NCBI GenBank assembly: GCA_002342665.1 | Contig: DDQK01000028.1 | Location: forward strand, 1 to 48,587 | Reading direction: 5' to 3' | DNA: 48,587 nt | From: Prevotella sp. UBA2444 | Lineage (GTDB): Bacteria; Bacteroidota; Bacteroidia; Bacteroidales; Bacteroidaceae | In this document: positions 9,342 through 17,497 of the stretch, in pieces | How positions within the stretch are numbered: the stretch's first letter is position 1 | Layout of the letters: the number at the start of each line of letters is the position of its first letter | Position numbers and translations under genes: made by a program | Notes under the pieces: generated by a model | The model's database searches: none | Seen by the model: only the letters and a program-made list of their open reading frames with translations | What the model was told of the DNA's origin: nothing

Positions 9342-9437
9342 TTAACTTCCTGCCATCACACTGGCAATGCAGACGGCCAATAGTCCTGCCGCCACAATGG
9401 CCAATGCAATATTTATTTCCCTGGTAGTAATCTGCAT
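9342..9437 (-). CDS. 31-residue membrane peptide upstream of DUF3822
   Basis: A small ORF read directly from the sequence: it starts MQITTREINIALAIV, continues through a hydrophobic helix (about residues 10-29) and ends AGS before TAA. Its ATG lies 6 nt after the minus-strand -7 box at 9444-9453, and its stop is 8 nt before the DUF3822 start, so it is the first reading frame of that transcript. A single membrane helix is predicted by eye. It could be a real micro-protein or a leader peptide; no known family is recognised. Confidence 0.5.
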   Translation of the reverse strand: MQITTREINIALAIVAAGLLAVCIASVMAGS

Positions 9438-9443
9438 ATCGGG

Positions 9444-9453
9444 TGCAAAGATA
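9444..9453 (-). promoter_or_regulatory. -7 promoter box of the small ORF-DUF3822-rsmD transcript
   Basis: The minus strand reads TATCTTTGCA. It is divergent from the helicase promoter at 9498-9507, with 44 nt between the boxes. Confidence 0.6.
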
Positions 9454-9497
9454 CAAAAAATTCCGTGTAATACGTGTCATCTGTGCTAAAAAATAAT

Positions 9498-9507
9498 TAT
9501 CTTTGCA
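9498..9507 (+). promoter_or_regulatory. -7 promoter box of the helicase gene
   Basis: TATCTTTGCA with exactly 6 nt to the helicase ATG. A convincing -33 box is not seen. It predicts a leaderless or nearly leaderless mRNA. Confidence 0.6.
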
Positions 9508-9513
9508 GCAGAA

Positions 9514-10956
9514 ATGATAGGTGACGAACTGAAATATAGGATATTGCAGGCTTTCGGATTGGTTCCGACGGCAGAACAGGCACACGCACTCGACGTGTTC
9601 TCGGCTTTTGTGACAGACCGGCGGTCTGAGGTGGTGATGATACTGCGCGGTTCCGCAGGAACAGGTAAGACCACCCTGGCAGGAGCCATCGTCAAGGCTA
9701 TGGCGCTGCTGAAACAGAAGATGATCCTGTTGGCTCCCACTGGACGGGCTGCAAAGGTGTTCTCACTGAATGCGGGCCATCAGGCTTATACCATCCACCG
9801 CCGTATCTACCGGCAGAAGTCGGCTGGCGACCTCTCGGCCTTCAATCTGAACGACAACCTGAACCGCGACACGCTGTTTATTGTGGATGAGGCTTCGATG
9901 ATTGCCAATCAGGGCTACGGCGACTCCGCCTTCGGCAGTGGCTGTCTGCTCGACGACCTGATGCAGTTTGTCTACAGCGGGCAGAACTGTCGGATGCTTC
10001 TCATCGGCGATAAGGCACAGTTGCCGCCTGTGGGTGAAGAGGAAAGCCCGGCGCTTATGGCAGACGTCTTGCGAGGATATGGGATGACGGTGTATGAGTG
10101 CGACCTCAACGAGGTGCTGCGCCAGAGTCAGGAGTCGGGCATCCTGTGGAATGCCACGATGATCCGCCAGATGGTGACTCACGACGAGATGACACAGTTG
10201 CCAAGGATCTCTCTCAAGGGCTTTGCCGACATTCGGGTGGTGCCTGGTGATGAACTGATAGAGTCGCTGGCCTCCTCATACAGTTGGGCGGGGATGGACG
10301 AGACAATCGTCATCACCCGTAGCAACAAACGGGCGAACATCTACAATCAGGGCATCCGCAACACCGTGCTCGATCGTGAAGATGAGCTCTGCCGCGGTGA
10401 CCAGCTGATGATTGTGAAGAACAACTACTATTGGACTCAGAATGAGAAAGAAGAGACAAGACTCCCTTCGGTCTCCTTCCTGGCCAATGGCGATCTTGCC
10501 GTGGTGCGGAGGGTTCGTCATGTCCATGAGCTCTATGGTTTCCGCTTTGCAGAGGTGACCATGCAGTTTCCCGACTACGACAACTACGAACTGACGGCTA
10601 CCGTCGTCCTTGATTCCATAACTACTGAAGCCCCCTCACTCACCCGTGAGCAGCAGGAACAGCTCTATAACGCCGTGATGGAGGACTATGCCGACGAGCC
10701 ATTGAAGGTAGAGCGCATCAAGAAACTGAAGACTGATAAGTATTATAACGCCTTGCAGATAAAGTTCGCCTATGCCGTCACCTGCCATAAGGCACAGGGC
10801 GGACAGTGGGCGCATGTCTATCTGGATCAGGGCTATATGACGGATGACATGCTTACCCCCGACTATATCCACTGGCTCTACACTGCCTTCACCCGTGCTA
10901 CGGAGAAACTGTTTCTCGTGAATTGGCCGAAAACGCAGGTGGAGGATAGTGAATAG
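9514..10956 (+). CDS. RecD/Pif1-like superfamily 1 DNA helicase
   Basis: 480 residues. Walker A is GSAGTGKTT (about 46-54), followed by APTGRAAKV (motif Ia), FIVDEASM (motif II, DEAS), GDKAQLPPVG (motif III) and, near the C-terminus, TCHKAQGGQW and the YTAFTRA segment (motifs V and VI). This is the RecD2/AAA_30 plus UvrD_C_2 layout of a short 5'-3' helicase, without the long N-terminal part of RecD2. The likely role is DNA repair or recombination. The last codons (VEDSE) and stop fall in a tandem repeat that continues into the convergent mutY gene. Confidence 0.88.
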   Translation: MIGDELKYRILQAFGLVPTAEQAHALDVFSAFVTDRRSEVVMILRGSAGTGKTTLAGAIVKAMALLKQKMILLAPTGRAAKVFSLNAGHQAYTIHRRIYRQKSAGDLSAFNLNDNLNRDTLFIVDEASMIANQGYGDSAFGSGCLLDDLMQFVYSGQNCRMLLIGDKAQLPPVGEEESPALMADVLRGYGMTVYECDLNEVLRQSQESGILWNATMIRQMVTHDEMTQLPRISLKGFADIRVVPGDELIESLASSYSWAGMDETIVITRSNKRANIYNQGIRNTVLDREDELCRGDQLMIVKNNYYWTQNEKEETRLPSVSFLANGDLAVVRRVRHVHELYGFRFAEVTMQFPDYDNYELTATVVLDSITTEAPSLTREQQEQLYNAVMEDYADEPLKVERIKKLKTDKYYNALQIKFAYAVTCHKAQGGQWAHVYLDQGYMTDDMLTPDYIHWLYTAFTRATEKLFLVNWPKTQVEDSE

Positions 10957-11019
10957 TGTATAGTGATTAGTGAATAGTGATTAGCGAATAGTGAATAGTG
11001 ATTAGCGAATAGTGAATAG
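10945..11019. repeat. Tandem repeat of (A)GTGAATAGTGATTAGCG-like units between helicase and mutY
   Basis: Degenerate direct repeats built from GAATAGTG and ATTAGTG/ATTAGCG. They cover the last helicase codons, the 45-nt gap, and the last codons of mutY (LFTIR), so they supply both stop codons. Confidence 0.8.
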
Positions 11020-12000
11020 TTTTGCGAATAACTTTTCGACGAGGCGGGGGATGGCGTAGTTGTCGATGTCGGCTTCGGGAATCCAGATGTAGCCATCAGG
11101 CAGGGTGGGGCGTTCATCTGTTTCCCACAGGTAGAAGTCTGCCGTCAGAATACGGTGCGTCAGCACGTGCTTGACACCCTTGGCGACTGCCTGAAGTTGA
11201 CTGCCAACAGTCAACTGTAGGCTGTCAACCGACAAAGGTTCCCAGAGTCCCTGCCAGATATCGCCTTCGCCGCGCTGATGGATAGCAGTGAATCCTTGGC
11301 TGCGTATATAAATATATATAAGGTGGCGTTCCTTAACCTTGAGCATCTTGAGCTTGACAGGCAGGGAGTCTGTTCTCCCTGTTCTCAGGGCGACGCACGA
11401 CTCCTGTAGCGGACAGACGACACACCTTGGTGACTGTGGTGTGCACTGAATGGCACCGAAGTCCATGATGGCTTGGTTGTAGTCTGCGGCATTGGATGGT
11501 GGCAGCAAGCTCTGTGCCAGAGTGGCGAACTCCTTCTTTCCCTCAGTGCTGTTGATGGGTGTCTCGATGCCGAAGTGACGACTCAGCACGCGATACACAT
11601 TACCGTCGACGACAGCGGCAGGCAGCCCGAAGGCCATGCTTCCGATGGCTGCTGCGGTATAGTCGCCCACACCTTTCAGCTTGCGTATCTCTGTGATGGT
11701 ATCAGGGAAATGCCCTAATGCAACTATCTGACGGGCGGCAAAATGAAGGTTGCGCGCCCTGCTGTAATAGCCCAGTCCCTGCCACTCGCGCAGCACTTCA
11801 TCCTCCGTGGCTGAGGCTAATGCCTCCACGGTGGGCCAGTGCCGCATGAAGCGCACCCAATAGTCCCACCCCTGTTTCACCTGCGTCTGCTGTAGGATAA
11901 TCTCCGAGAGCCAGATGGCATAAGGATCGCGGGTCTCCCGCCAGGGGAGCTCACGACCGTATTCCTTGAACCACTGTAGCAGTGTCAGCGCGAAATTCAT
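11002..12000 (-). CDS. mutY: A/G-specific adenine glycosylase MutY
   Basis: 332 residues. Catalytic Glu33 lies in WLSEIILQQTQV, the helix-hairpin-helix is LKGVGDYTAAAIG, the catalytic Asp is Asp132 (VVDGNVYRV), and the 4Fe-4S ligands are Cys186, Cys193, Cys196 and Cys202 with C-x6-C-x2-C-x5-C spacing. The C-terminal part is a MutT-like domain that reads 8-oxoG (YIRSQGFTAIHQR onward). It removes A paired with 8-oxoG. The start at 12000 (MNFALTLLQWFKEYG) is where homology begins; the longer frame runs back into serB. It lies 7 nt after serB, the last gene of the operon. Confidence 0.95.
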   Translation of the reverse strand: MNFALTLLQWFKEYGRELPWRETRDPYAIWLSEIILQQTQVKQGWDYWVRFMRHWPTVEALASATEDEVLREWQGLGYYSRARNLHFAARQIVALGHFPDTITEIRKLKGVGDYTAAAIGSMAFGLPAAVVDGNVYRVLSRHFGIETPINSTEGKKEFATLAQSLLPPSNAADYNQAIMDFGAIQCTPQSPRCVVCPLQESCVALRTGRTDSLPVKLKMLKVKERHLIYIYIRSQGFTAIHQRGEGDIWQGLWEPLSVDSLQLTVGSQLQAVAKGVKHVLTHRILTADFYLWETDERPTLPDGYIWIPEADIDNYAIPRLVEKLFAKLFTIR

Positions 12001-12007
12001 CAGCAGA

Positions 12008-13252
12008 CTACAGTTTTCCCTGCTCGCCAAGATAGGAATCCTTGAAACCGAGGAAATAGAGCACACCGTCGAGGCCGATGGTATTGATCGACTGTTTGGC
12101 ATTGGCCACCACGCGGGGCTTGGCATGGAAGGCGATGCCCAGTCCTGCCTCGGAAATCATCGGCAGGTCGTTGGCACCATCACCCACGGCGATGGTCTGA
12201 GCCAGATTCACTTTCTCTACCTGTGCAATGAGTTTCAGCAACTCAGCCTTGCGATGACCGTCGACAATCTCACCCACATAACGGCCCGTGAGCTTGCCGT
12301 CCTCATCGATCTCCAGTTCATTGGCGTATACATAGTCGATTCCGTAGCGACGCTGCAAATATTCGCCGAAGTAGGTGAATCCACCAGAGAGGATGGCGAT
12401 CTTATAGCCGCAGCGCTTCAGAATGGTCATCAGACGGTCAACCCCTTCGGTGATGGGCAGGTGCTCGGCTATGTCCTGCATCACGCTCACGTCGAGCCCC
12501 TTCAATAGAGCCACGCGCCGTGTAAAACTCTCCTTGAAGTCGATCTCGCCGCGCATGGCACTCTCGGTGATAGCTCTCACCTCCGCACCCACGCCGTTGC
12601 GTTCTGCCAGTTCGTCGATGCACTCCGTCTGTATCAGTGTTGAGTCCATGTCGAAGCAGATGAGTCGGCGCATCCGTCGGAACATATCGTCGAGCTGGAA
12701 AGAGAAATCAATCTCCATCTCGCTCGATAGTCTCATGAGCTTCGACTGCATCTCCTGACGGTTGACGGGTTCGCCACGCAATGAGAACTGTATGCAGGCT
12801 CTGGTATGCTTGCTGGGGTTCTTGATACTCTTGCGGCCTGTCAGTCGCAGGATGGAGTCGATGTTGAGTCCCTGGTCTGCCAGGATGCGGGTAGCCCCCT
12901 CAATCTGCCGGGCTTCCAGCTGTCGCCCCATCACCATGAGGATATAGCGGTTCTTGCCCTGATGGCCCACCCAGTCCTCATACTCATCATCGCTGATGGG
13001 CGAGAAACCGATGTTTACGCCCAGTTCAGTGGCCTTGAAGAGCAGTTCCTTCATGGCCAGGCCCGATTTCATCTCGTCCATGCGGATAAGGATACCCAAT
13101 GAGAGGGTGGAGTGGATGTCTGCCTGTCCGATGTCGAGTATCTGTGCATCGTACTTGGCGAGGATGCCCATGATAGAGGCCGTGAGTCCGGGACGGTCCT
13201 GGCCGGTGATTCTGACCAGAATCTGTTCTTGCTTAATGTCTCCTGTATTCAT
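12008..13252 (-). CDS. serB: Phosphoserine phosphatase SerB with N-terminal ACT region
   Basis: 414 residues. The N-terminal 180 residues hold ACT-type regulatory repeats (ILVRITGQDRPGLTASIMG and a second near YILMVMGRQL). The HAD phosphatase follows: nucleophile motif DMDST (about 199), LSGGFTYF, and GDGANDLPM near the C-terminus. It makes L-serine from phosphoserine. Within the dacB-mscS-serB-mutY run it is 17 nt from mscS and 7 nt from mutY, so probably co-transcribed. Confidence 0.95.
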   Translation of the reverse strand: MNTGDIKQEQILVRITGQDRPGLTASIMGILAKYDAQILDIGQADIHSTLSLGILIRMDEMKSGLAMKELLFKATELGVNIGFSPISDDEYEDWVGHQGKNRYILMVMGRQLEARQIEGATRILADQGLNIDSILRLTGRKSIKNPSKHTRACIQFSLRGEPVNRQEMQSKLMRLSSEMEIDFSFQLDDMFRRMRRLICFDMDSTLIQTECIDELAERNGVGAEVRAITESAMRGEIDFKESFTRRVALLKGLDVSVMQDIAEHLPITEGVDRLMTILKRCGYKIAILSGGFTYFGEYLQRRYGIDYVYANELEIDEDGKLTGRYVGEIVDGHRKAELLKLIAQVEKVNLAQTIAVGDGANDLPMISEAGLGIAFHAKPRVVANAKQSINTIGLDGVLYFLGFKDSYLGEQGKL

Positions 13253-13269
13253 AGATTATAATTCAATAT

Positions 13270-14448
13270 TTATTTTTCGATATTAGGTTGGTAGATGCTG
13301 AGCCCGTAGTCGGCAGCTTTGGCGTAGATATACTCCATGATGTCGCTGGTGTCGTGCTCGTAGGTGATGGCGTCCTTGGCCTTCAGCCAGAAGACAATCT
13401 CCACGCAACAGCCGCTGGCCTGGAGGGTATCGCTATGCTTGACAAGGATGGTCTTGTCGGTTGCGACCTTCGGATTCTGCTGGAGCCACTGCTCGATGTC
13501 GTGTCGGAAGCGGGTGATGTTGGTGGTGGGGAGCAGGGGATTCGGGGCGACTGTTTTTTCTGGATTGTCCGGATTATCCGGATTATCCGGCTTTTCCGGG
13601 TGCTCCGTCTTCAGCGAACGGAAATCGAAGTAGATCTTTCGCACTTGGCGGCGCCCCTCTTTTTCCTCCATGCCGAGCCAGTTCTGGAAGGAGCCATCCA
13701 CCAGCGACTGAGGACTGAGGGTGATGATGGTGTTGTCGAAATTGCGCACCTTCACCATAGTCAGCGTGATCTCTTCCACACGGCCGTTGGCACCTGCTGA
13801 AGGCACGGTTATCCAGTCGCCGATGTGTAGCATGTCGTTGTTTGTCAGCCGGATGCCGGCCACGAGACCCTTGATGGTGTCTTGGAAGGCCAGCATCAGG
13901 ATGGCCGAGGCAGCACCGAGTCCGGCAAAGAGCGTCGATGGGTCTTTGTCGATGATGATGGCAATGACCACTATGACAGCAATGAAGATCATCACAATCT
14001 TCAGTACCCCGCAGAGCGAATAGAGATACTGCTGACGGGCCGTGCGCTTGCCGTTCTCCAGTTGTTTGAAGGAGTCGATGAAGACGATGATGGTGCGCAC
14101 CGTCATCACGGTGATGTAGATGGCCGTCAGCCGTGTCAGCACCTCTTGCATCACGGGGTAGTCGAAGAATGTCCAGGGCAGCAGCTGCCAGACCACTATT
14201 GCCGGCACGATACTGCATGCCGACAGCAGCACCTGCTCGTTGAAGACCACGTCATCCCATCGTGCCTCGGTCTTCGAGGTCAGTTTCATCAGCAGTGGCA
14301 CTATCAGTCTGCGGCACAGCAGACCAGCTCCAGCTGCCAACAGGATGACAATCACGATGAGCGCTGCGTGGGTGATGATACCCACGGTGTCGCCCGTGAA
14401 GCCACAGGCTTCGATCATTCTCTCAACAAATATCTGTATCTCCTCCAT
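13270..14448 (-). CDS. MscS-family mechanosensitive channel
   Basis: 392 residues with four or five membrane helices, then the MscS pore helix and beta domain (GLGAASAILMLAFQDTIKGLVAGI, then IGDWITVPSAGANGRVEEITLTMVKVRNFDNTIITLSPQ seen in parts). It releases solutes on hypo-osmotic shock. The start at 14448 (MEEIQIFVERMIEA) is preferred because the in-frame upstream ATG lies in a TTCAATG repeat. A low-complexity insert PDNPDNPDNPEK, encoded by 9-nt repeats near 13560-13605, interrupts the cytoplasmic domain. Confidence 0.88.
   Translation of the reverse strand: MEEIQIFVERMIEACGFTGDTVGIITHAALIVIVILLAAGAGLLCRRLIVPLLMKLTSKTEARWDDVVFNEQVLLSACSIVPAIVVWQLLPWTFFDYPVMQEVLTRLTAIYITVMTVRTIIVFIDSFKQLENGKRTARQQYLYSLCGVLKIVMIFIAVIVVIAIIIDKDPSTLFAGLGAASAILMLAFQDTIKGLVAGIRLTNNDMLHIGDWITVPSAGANGRVEEITLTMVKVRNFDNTIITLSPQSLVDGSFQNWLGMEEKEGRRQVRKIYFDFRSLKTEHPEKPDNPDNPDNPEKTVAPNPLLPTTNITRFRHDIEQWLQQNPKVATDKTILVKHSDTLQASGCCVEIVFWLKAKDAITYEHDTSDIMEYIYAKAADYGLSIYQPNIEK
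13559..13606. repeat. 9-nt tandem repeat inside the mscS gene
   Basis: Units of GGATTATCC/GGATTGTCC-like sequence encode repeated Asp-Asn-Pro in the MscS-family protein. The reading frame is kept. Confidence 0.7.
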
Positions 14449-14467
14449 AATTCCTAAAACCGATCTC

Positions 14468-14521
14468 TCAATGTTCAATCTTCAATGTTCAATCTTCAAT
14501 CTTCAATGTTCAATCTTCAAT
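14468..14521. repeat. TTCAATG/TTCAATC array between dacB and mscS
   Basis: Seven-nucleotide units TTCAATG and TTCAATC alternate for about 54 nt and fill most of the 75-nt gap between dacB and mscS. Similar units occur at 19488, 39240, 45715, 45808 and 46316. Confidence 0.85.
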
Positions 14522-14523
14522 AA

Positions 14524-15792
14524 TTACGGCATGCAGAGTGCCGCGCACACCTTATCTTGGAAGTTGCGTCCGCTGGCCTGGCGCATCACGCCCTGGTTGA
14601 TGATGCAGAAACAGAGCGTATGGCCGTTGGAGGCCGTGCAGTAGCCTGCCAAGCTCGATATACCCGTGAGCGTACCAGTCTTGGCCCTGACGTTCCCCTG
14701 GGCGAGGGTCTTCTGCATACGTTTCTCCAGCGTGCCGTCGACGCCAGCTATCGGCAACGAGGCGTACAGGCGGGTGAAGATGTCCGGATTATGCCAGGCG
14801 AAGCGCAGCAGCTGCACCATCAGCTCCGGCGTCACATAGTTGTAGAGCGACAGTCCGCTGCCGTCGGCAAACTTATATTCGCCAGGGTTCAGACCAATCC
14901 TACTGACAAGCTTGCGCTCCCATTGTCGGGCCTTGTCGGCCGAAGCCCTCTTGACACCTCCCAGTGCTGCTATCTGATAGTACATCGACTCTGCATAGAG
15001 GTTATCGCTTTCCTTCATCATCTTCGTCAGTATCTGCTCCAGCGAATGGAAACGACTGCAGAGAATCATCGCACCATTGGGCAACGAGCCTTCCGTGAAG
15101 GGGGCCTCCACGTGGAAGCCTGCCGTGCGCAGTTCCTGGTTGAATCGTTCCAGGAAACGGTCTTTCCTGTCGAAGAGCAGTGGTGACAGCTCGGGATTGT
15201 CGTCATCCCAGCACCAGCCTTCGCCCAGGCGTGTCTCGTCTTTCATCGACACGTCGGCTACCAGTTGTCCGCGGATGGTGTCGATGTTCAGTTTTCGCAG
15301 ACTCTCGGCAAAGACCTGCATGTCCTCTTTCTCAAACTGTGGGTCCATGCCGCCCACGCAGTAGAGGTTGCCTGTCAGCGTGCGGTTGCTCACCTGACCA
15401 GTATAGTATAGGGATGTACGGAACTGGTATCCTGGCCCAAGTCTGTCGAGTGCGGTGATGGCTGTCACCAGTTTCATCGTGGAGGCAGGGCGCAGCGTCT
15501 GAAGGTCGCCCTGACGGTAGATGACGGAGTCGGCCGTCAGGTCATAGACCTGCAGTCCCAGTTGTGTCCTTTTCAGCAGTGGCTCGTTCATCAGCAGGTC
15601 CAGTCGTCCCTGCAGGTCTTGCGGCCAGGGCTTGGCGTCGATGTTCTGGCTGTACATCAGTGAGTCGAACGACACGGTGTCAGTCTGTGTCGTGCCTACG
15701 GGCTTGAGCAGCGACATCAGTTCTGCTTCAGTCTGTGCCTGCAGCCCTGCTGCCAGCACTAGTATAAAGGATAAAATCAATAATTTCTTCAT
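14524..15792 (-). CDS. dacB: D-alanyl-D-alanine carboxypeptidase/endopeptidase (PBP4, peptidase S13)
   Basis: 422 residues with a Sec signal peptide ending LQAQ. Active-site motifs are STMK (about 103-106), SDN (about 262) and KTG (about 370, RAKTGTLTG). It trims or cleaves peptidoglycan cross-links in the periplasm. It heads the dacB-mscS-serB-mutY run. The ATG is 8 nt after a minus-strand TAATTTTGCA box, predicting a very short leader. It is divergent from nadB. Confidence 0.92.
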   Translation of the reverse strand: MKKLLILSFILVLAAGLQAQTEAELMSLLKPVGTTQTDTVSFDSLMYSQNIDAKPWPQDLQGRLDLLMNEPLLKRTQLGLQVYDLTADSVIYRQGDLQTLRPASTMKLVTAITALDRLGPGYQFRTSLYYTGQVSNRTLTGNLYCVGGMDPQFEKEDMQVFAESLRKLNIDTIRGQLVADVSMKDETRLGEGWCWDDDNPELSPLLFDRKDRFLERFNQELRTAGFHVEAPFTEGSLPNGAMILCSRFHSLEQILTKMMKESDNLYAESMYYQIAALGGVKRASADKARQWERKLVSRIGLNPGEYKFADGSGLSLYNYVTPELMVQLLRFAWHNPDIFTRLYASLPIAGVDGTLEKRMQKTLAQGNVRAKTGTLTGISSLAGYCTASNGHTLCFCIINQGVMRQASGRNFQDKVCAALCMP

Positions 15793-15800
15793 AATTTTGC

Positions 15801-15810
15801 TGCAAAATTA
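15801..15810 (-). promoter_or_regulatory. -7 promoter box of dacB
   Basis: The minus strand reads TAATTTTGCA, 8 nt before the dacB ATG. Confidence 0.55.
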
Positions 15811-15822
15811 TAAAATAATTAC

Positions 15823-15851
15823 GAATTATGAATTATGAATTATGAATTATT
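15823..15851. repeat. GAATTAT(G) tandem repeat in the dacB-nadB divergent region
   Basis: Four copies of GAATTAT spaced at 8 nt stand directly upstream of the nadB -7 box, replacing any recognisable -33 element. Copy-number change here could alter promoter strength. Confidence 0.75.
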
Positions 15852-15854
15852 TTG

Positions 15855-15864
15855 TACCTTTGCA
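15855..15864 (+). promoter_or_regulatory. -7 promoter box of nadB
   Basis: TACCTTTGCA, 19 nt before the chosen nadB ATG at 15884. It argues against the in-frame upstream ATG at 15842. Confidence 0.65.
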
Positions 15865-15883
15865 GCATAAAATTGATTTCATC

Positions 15884-17476
15884 ATGGTTTACAAGTATGA
15901 TTTCCTCGTTATCGGTGCTGGTGTGGCCGGTATGAGCTATGCCCTGAAGGTGGCACGTGAGAAGAAAGGTCGTGTGTGTCTGATCTGTAAGACTTCCCTC
16001 GACGAGGCGAACACCTCGTTTGCGCAGGGAGGTGTGGCCAGTGTGACAAACCTGGAGTTGGACAACTTCGACAAGCACATCGAGGACACGATGATTGCGG
16101 GCGATTACATCAGCGATCGCCAGGCTGTGGAGCAGGTGGTGCGCCAGGCACCGGAGCAGATTCGCCAGCTGGTGGAGTGGGGAGTCAACTTCGACAAGAA
16201 CGAGAAGGGTGACTTCGACCTCCACCGTGAGGGAGGCCACTCTGAGTTCCGTATCCTGCACCATGCCGATGATACGGGCGCAGAGATACAGCGGGGCCTG
16301 ATGGAGGCCGTGCGTGCCTGCCCCGACATCGACATCAAGGAGAATCACTTTGCCGTTGAGATCATCACCCAGCACCATCTCGGCGTGCGAGTCACCCGTC
16401 GCTCTCCACATATCCACTGCTATGGGGCCTATGTGCTCAATCCGCAGGAGAAGGTGGACACCTACCTCTCGAAGATCACGGTGCTCTGCACTGGTGGTTG
16501 CGGGGCTGTCTACCTGACCACCTCGAATCCCGTCATCGCTACAGGCGATGGCATCGCCATGGCCTACCGTGCCAAGGCTACCGTGGCAGATATGGAATTC
16601 GTGCAGTTCCACCCCACGGTGCTTCATAATCCCAAGGAGACACATCCAGCCTACCTCATCACGGAGGCCATGCGTGGCTATGGCGGCATCCTGAAACTGC
16701 CCAACGGCGAGACATTCATGGAGAAATATGACGAACGGCTCTCACTGGCGCCCCGCGACATTGTGGCCCGTGCCATCGATAAGGAGATGAAGATCCATGG
16801 CCTCGACCACGTGTGCCTCGACGTCACCCATAAGGCCCCGGAGGAGACGCGCCATCACTTCCCCAATATCTACCAGAAATGTCTGTCGATAGGTATCGAC
16901 ATCACCTCAGACTATATTCCCGTGCGCCCTGCAGCCCACTATATGTGCGGCGGCATCAAGGTCGACCTCAACGGACAGTCGAGCATTGATCGCCTTTATG
17001 CCCTCGGCGAGTGCTCCTGCACAGGACTGCATGGCGGCAACCGCCTGGCTTCCAACTCACTTATCGAGGCCGTGGTCTATGCCGACGCTGCTGCCAGGGA
17101 CTCGCTGCAGTCGGTGGACCTCTACGACTTCAACGACAAGGTACCCGAATGGAACGACGAGGGCACGATGACCAACGAGGAGAAGGTGCTCATCACGCAG
17201 TCGGTGAAGGAGGTCAATCAGATCATGTCCAACTATGTGGGCATCGTACGCTCCGATCTCCGTCTGCACCGGGCCTGGGACCGCCTCGACATGCTCTACG
17301 AGGAGACAGAACGCCTCTTCAAGCGGGTGAAGGCCTCGCGCGACATCTGCGAATTGCGTAATATGATCAACGTGGGCTACCTCATCACCCGTTGGGCCCT
17401 GGAGCGCAAGGAGTGCCGAGGCCTGCACTTCACCACCGACTATCCCCTGCATGCCTACGACAAGCCTACTGAGTAG
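15884..17476 (+). CDS. nadB: L-aspartate oxidase NadB
   Basis: 530 residues. The FAD-binding motif is VIGAGVAGMSYA near the N-terminus. NadB hallmarks are the SFAQGGVA-like TSFAQGGVASV, RPAAHYMCGGI and GECSCTGLHGGNRLASNS. It oxidises aspartate to iminoaspartate in NAD synthesis. nadA and nadC are not in the window. The start at 15884 (MVYKYDFLVIGAG) is downstream of the promoter; the extra 14 codons from 15842 would come from the repeat and promoter. The PP2C gene follows after 21 nt. Confidence 0.93.
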   Translation: MVYKYDFLVIGAGVAGMSYALKVAREKKGRVCLICKTSLDEANTSFAQGGVASVTNLELDNFDKHIEDTMIAGDYISDRQAVEQVVRQAPEQIRQLVEWGVNFDKNEKGDFDLHREGGHSEFRILHHADDTGAEIQRGLMEAVRACPDIDIKENHFAVEIITQHHLGVRVTRRSPHIHCYGAYVLNPQEKVDTYLSKITVLCTGGCGAVYLTTSNPVIATGDGIAMAYRAKATVADMEFVQFHPTVLHNPKETHPAYLITEAMRGYGGILKLPNGETFMEKYDERLSLAPRDIVARAIDKEMKIHGLDHVCLDVTHKAPEETRHHFPNIYQKCLSIGIDITSDYIPVRPAAHYMCGGIKVDLNGQSSIDRLYALGECSCTGLHGGNRLASNSLIEAVVYADAAARDSLQSVDLYDFNDKVPEWNDEGTMTNEEKVLITQSVKEVNQIMSNYVGIVRSDLRLHRAWDRLDMLYEETERLFKRVKASRDICELRNMINVGYLITRWALERKECRGLHFTTDYPLHAYDKPTE

Positions 17477-17497
17477 GCGACATCCTGCTATAACCTG

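Noticed and set aside
14468..14521. CRISPR-like look of the TTCAATG arrays
   Set aside because: Units are 7 nt with no spacers and no cas genes are present; they are simple repeats.
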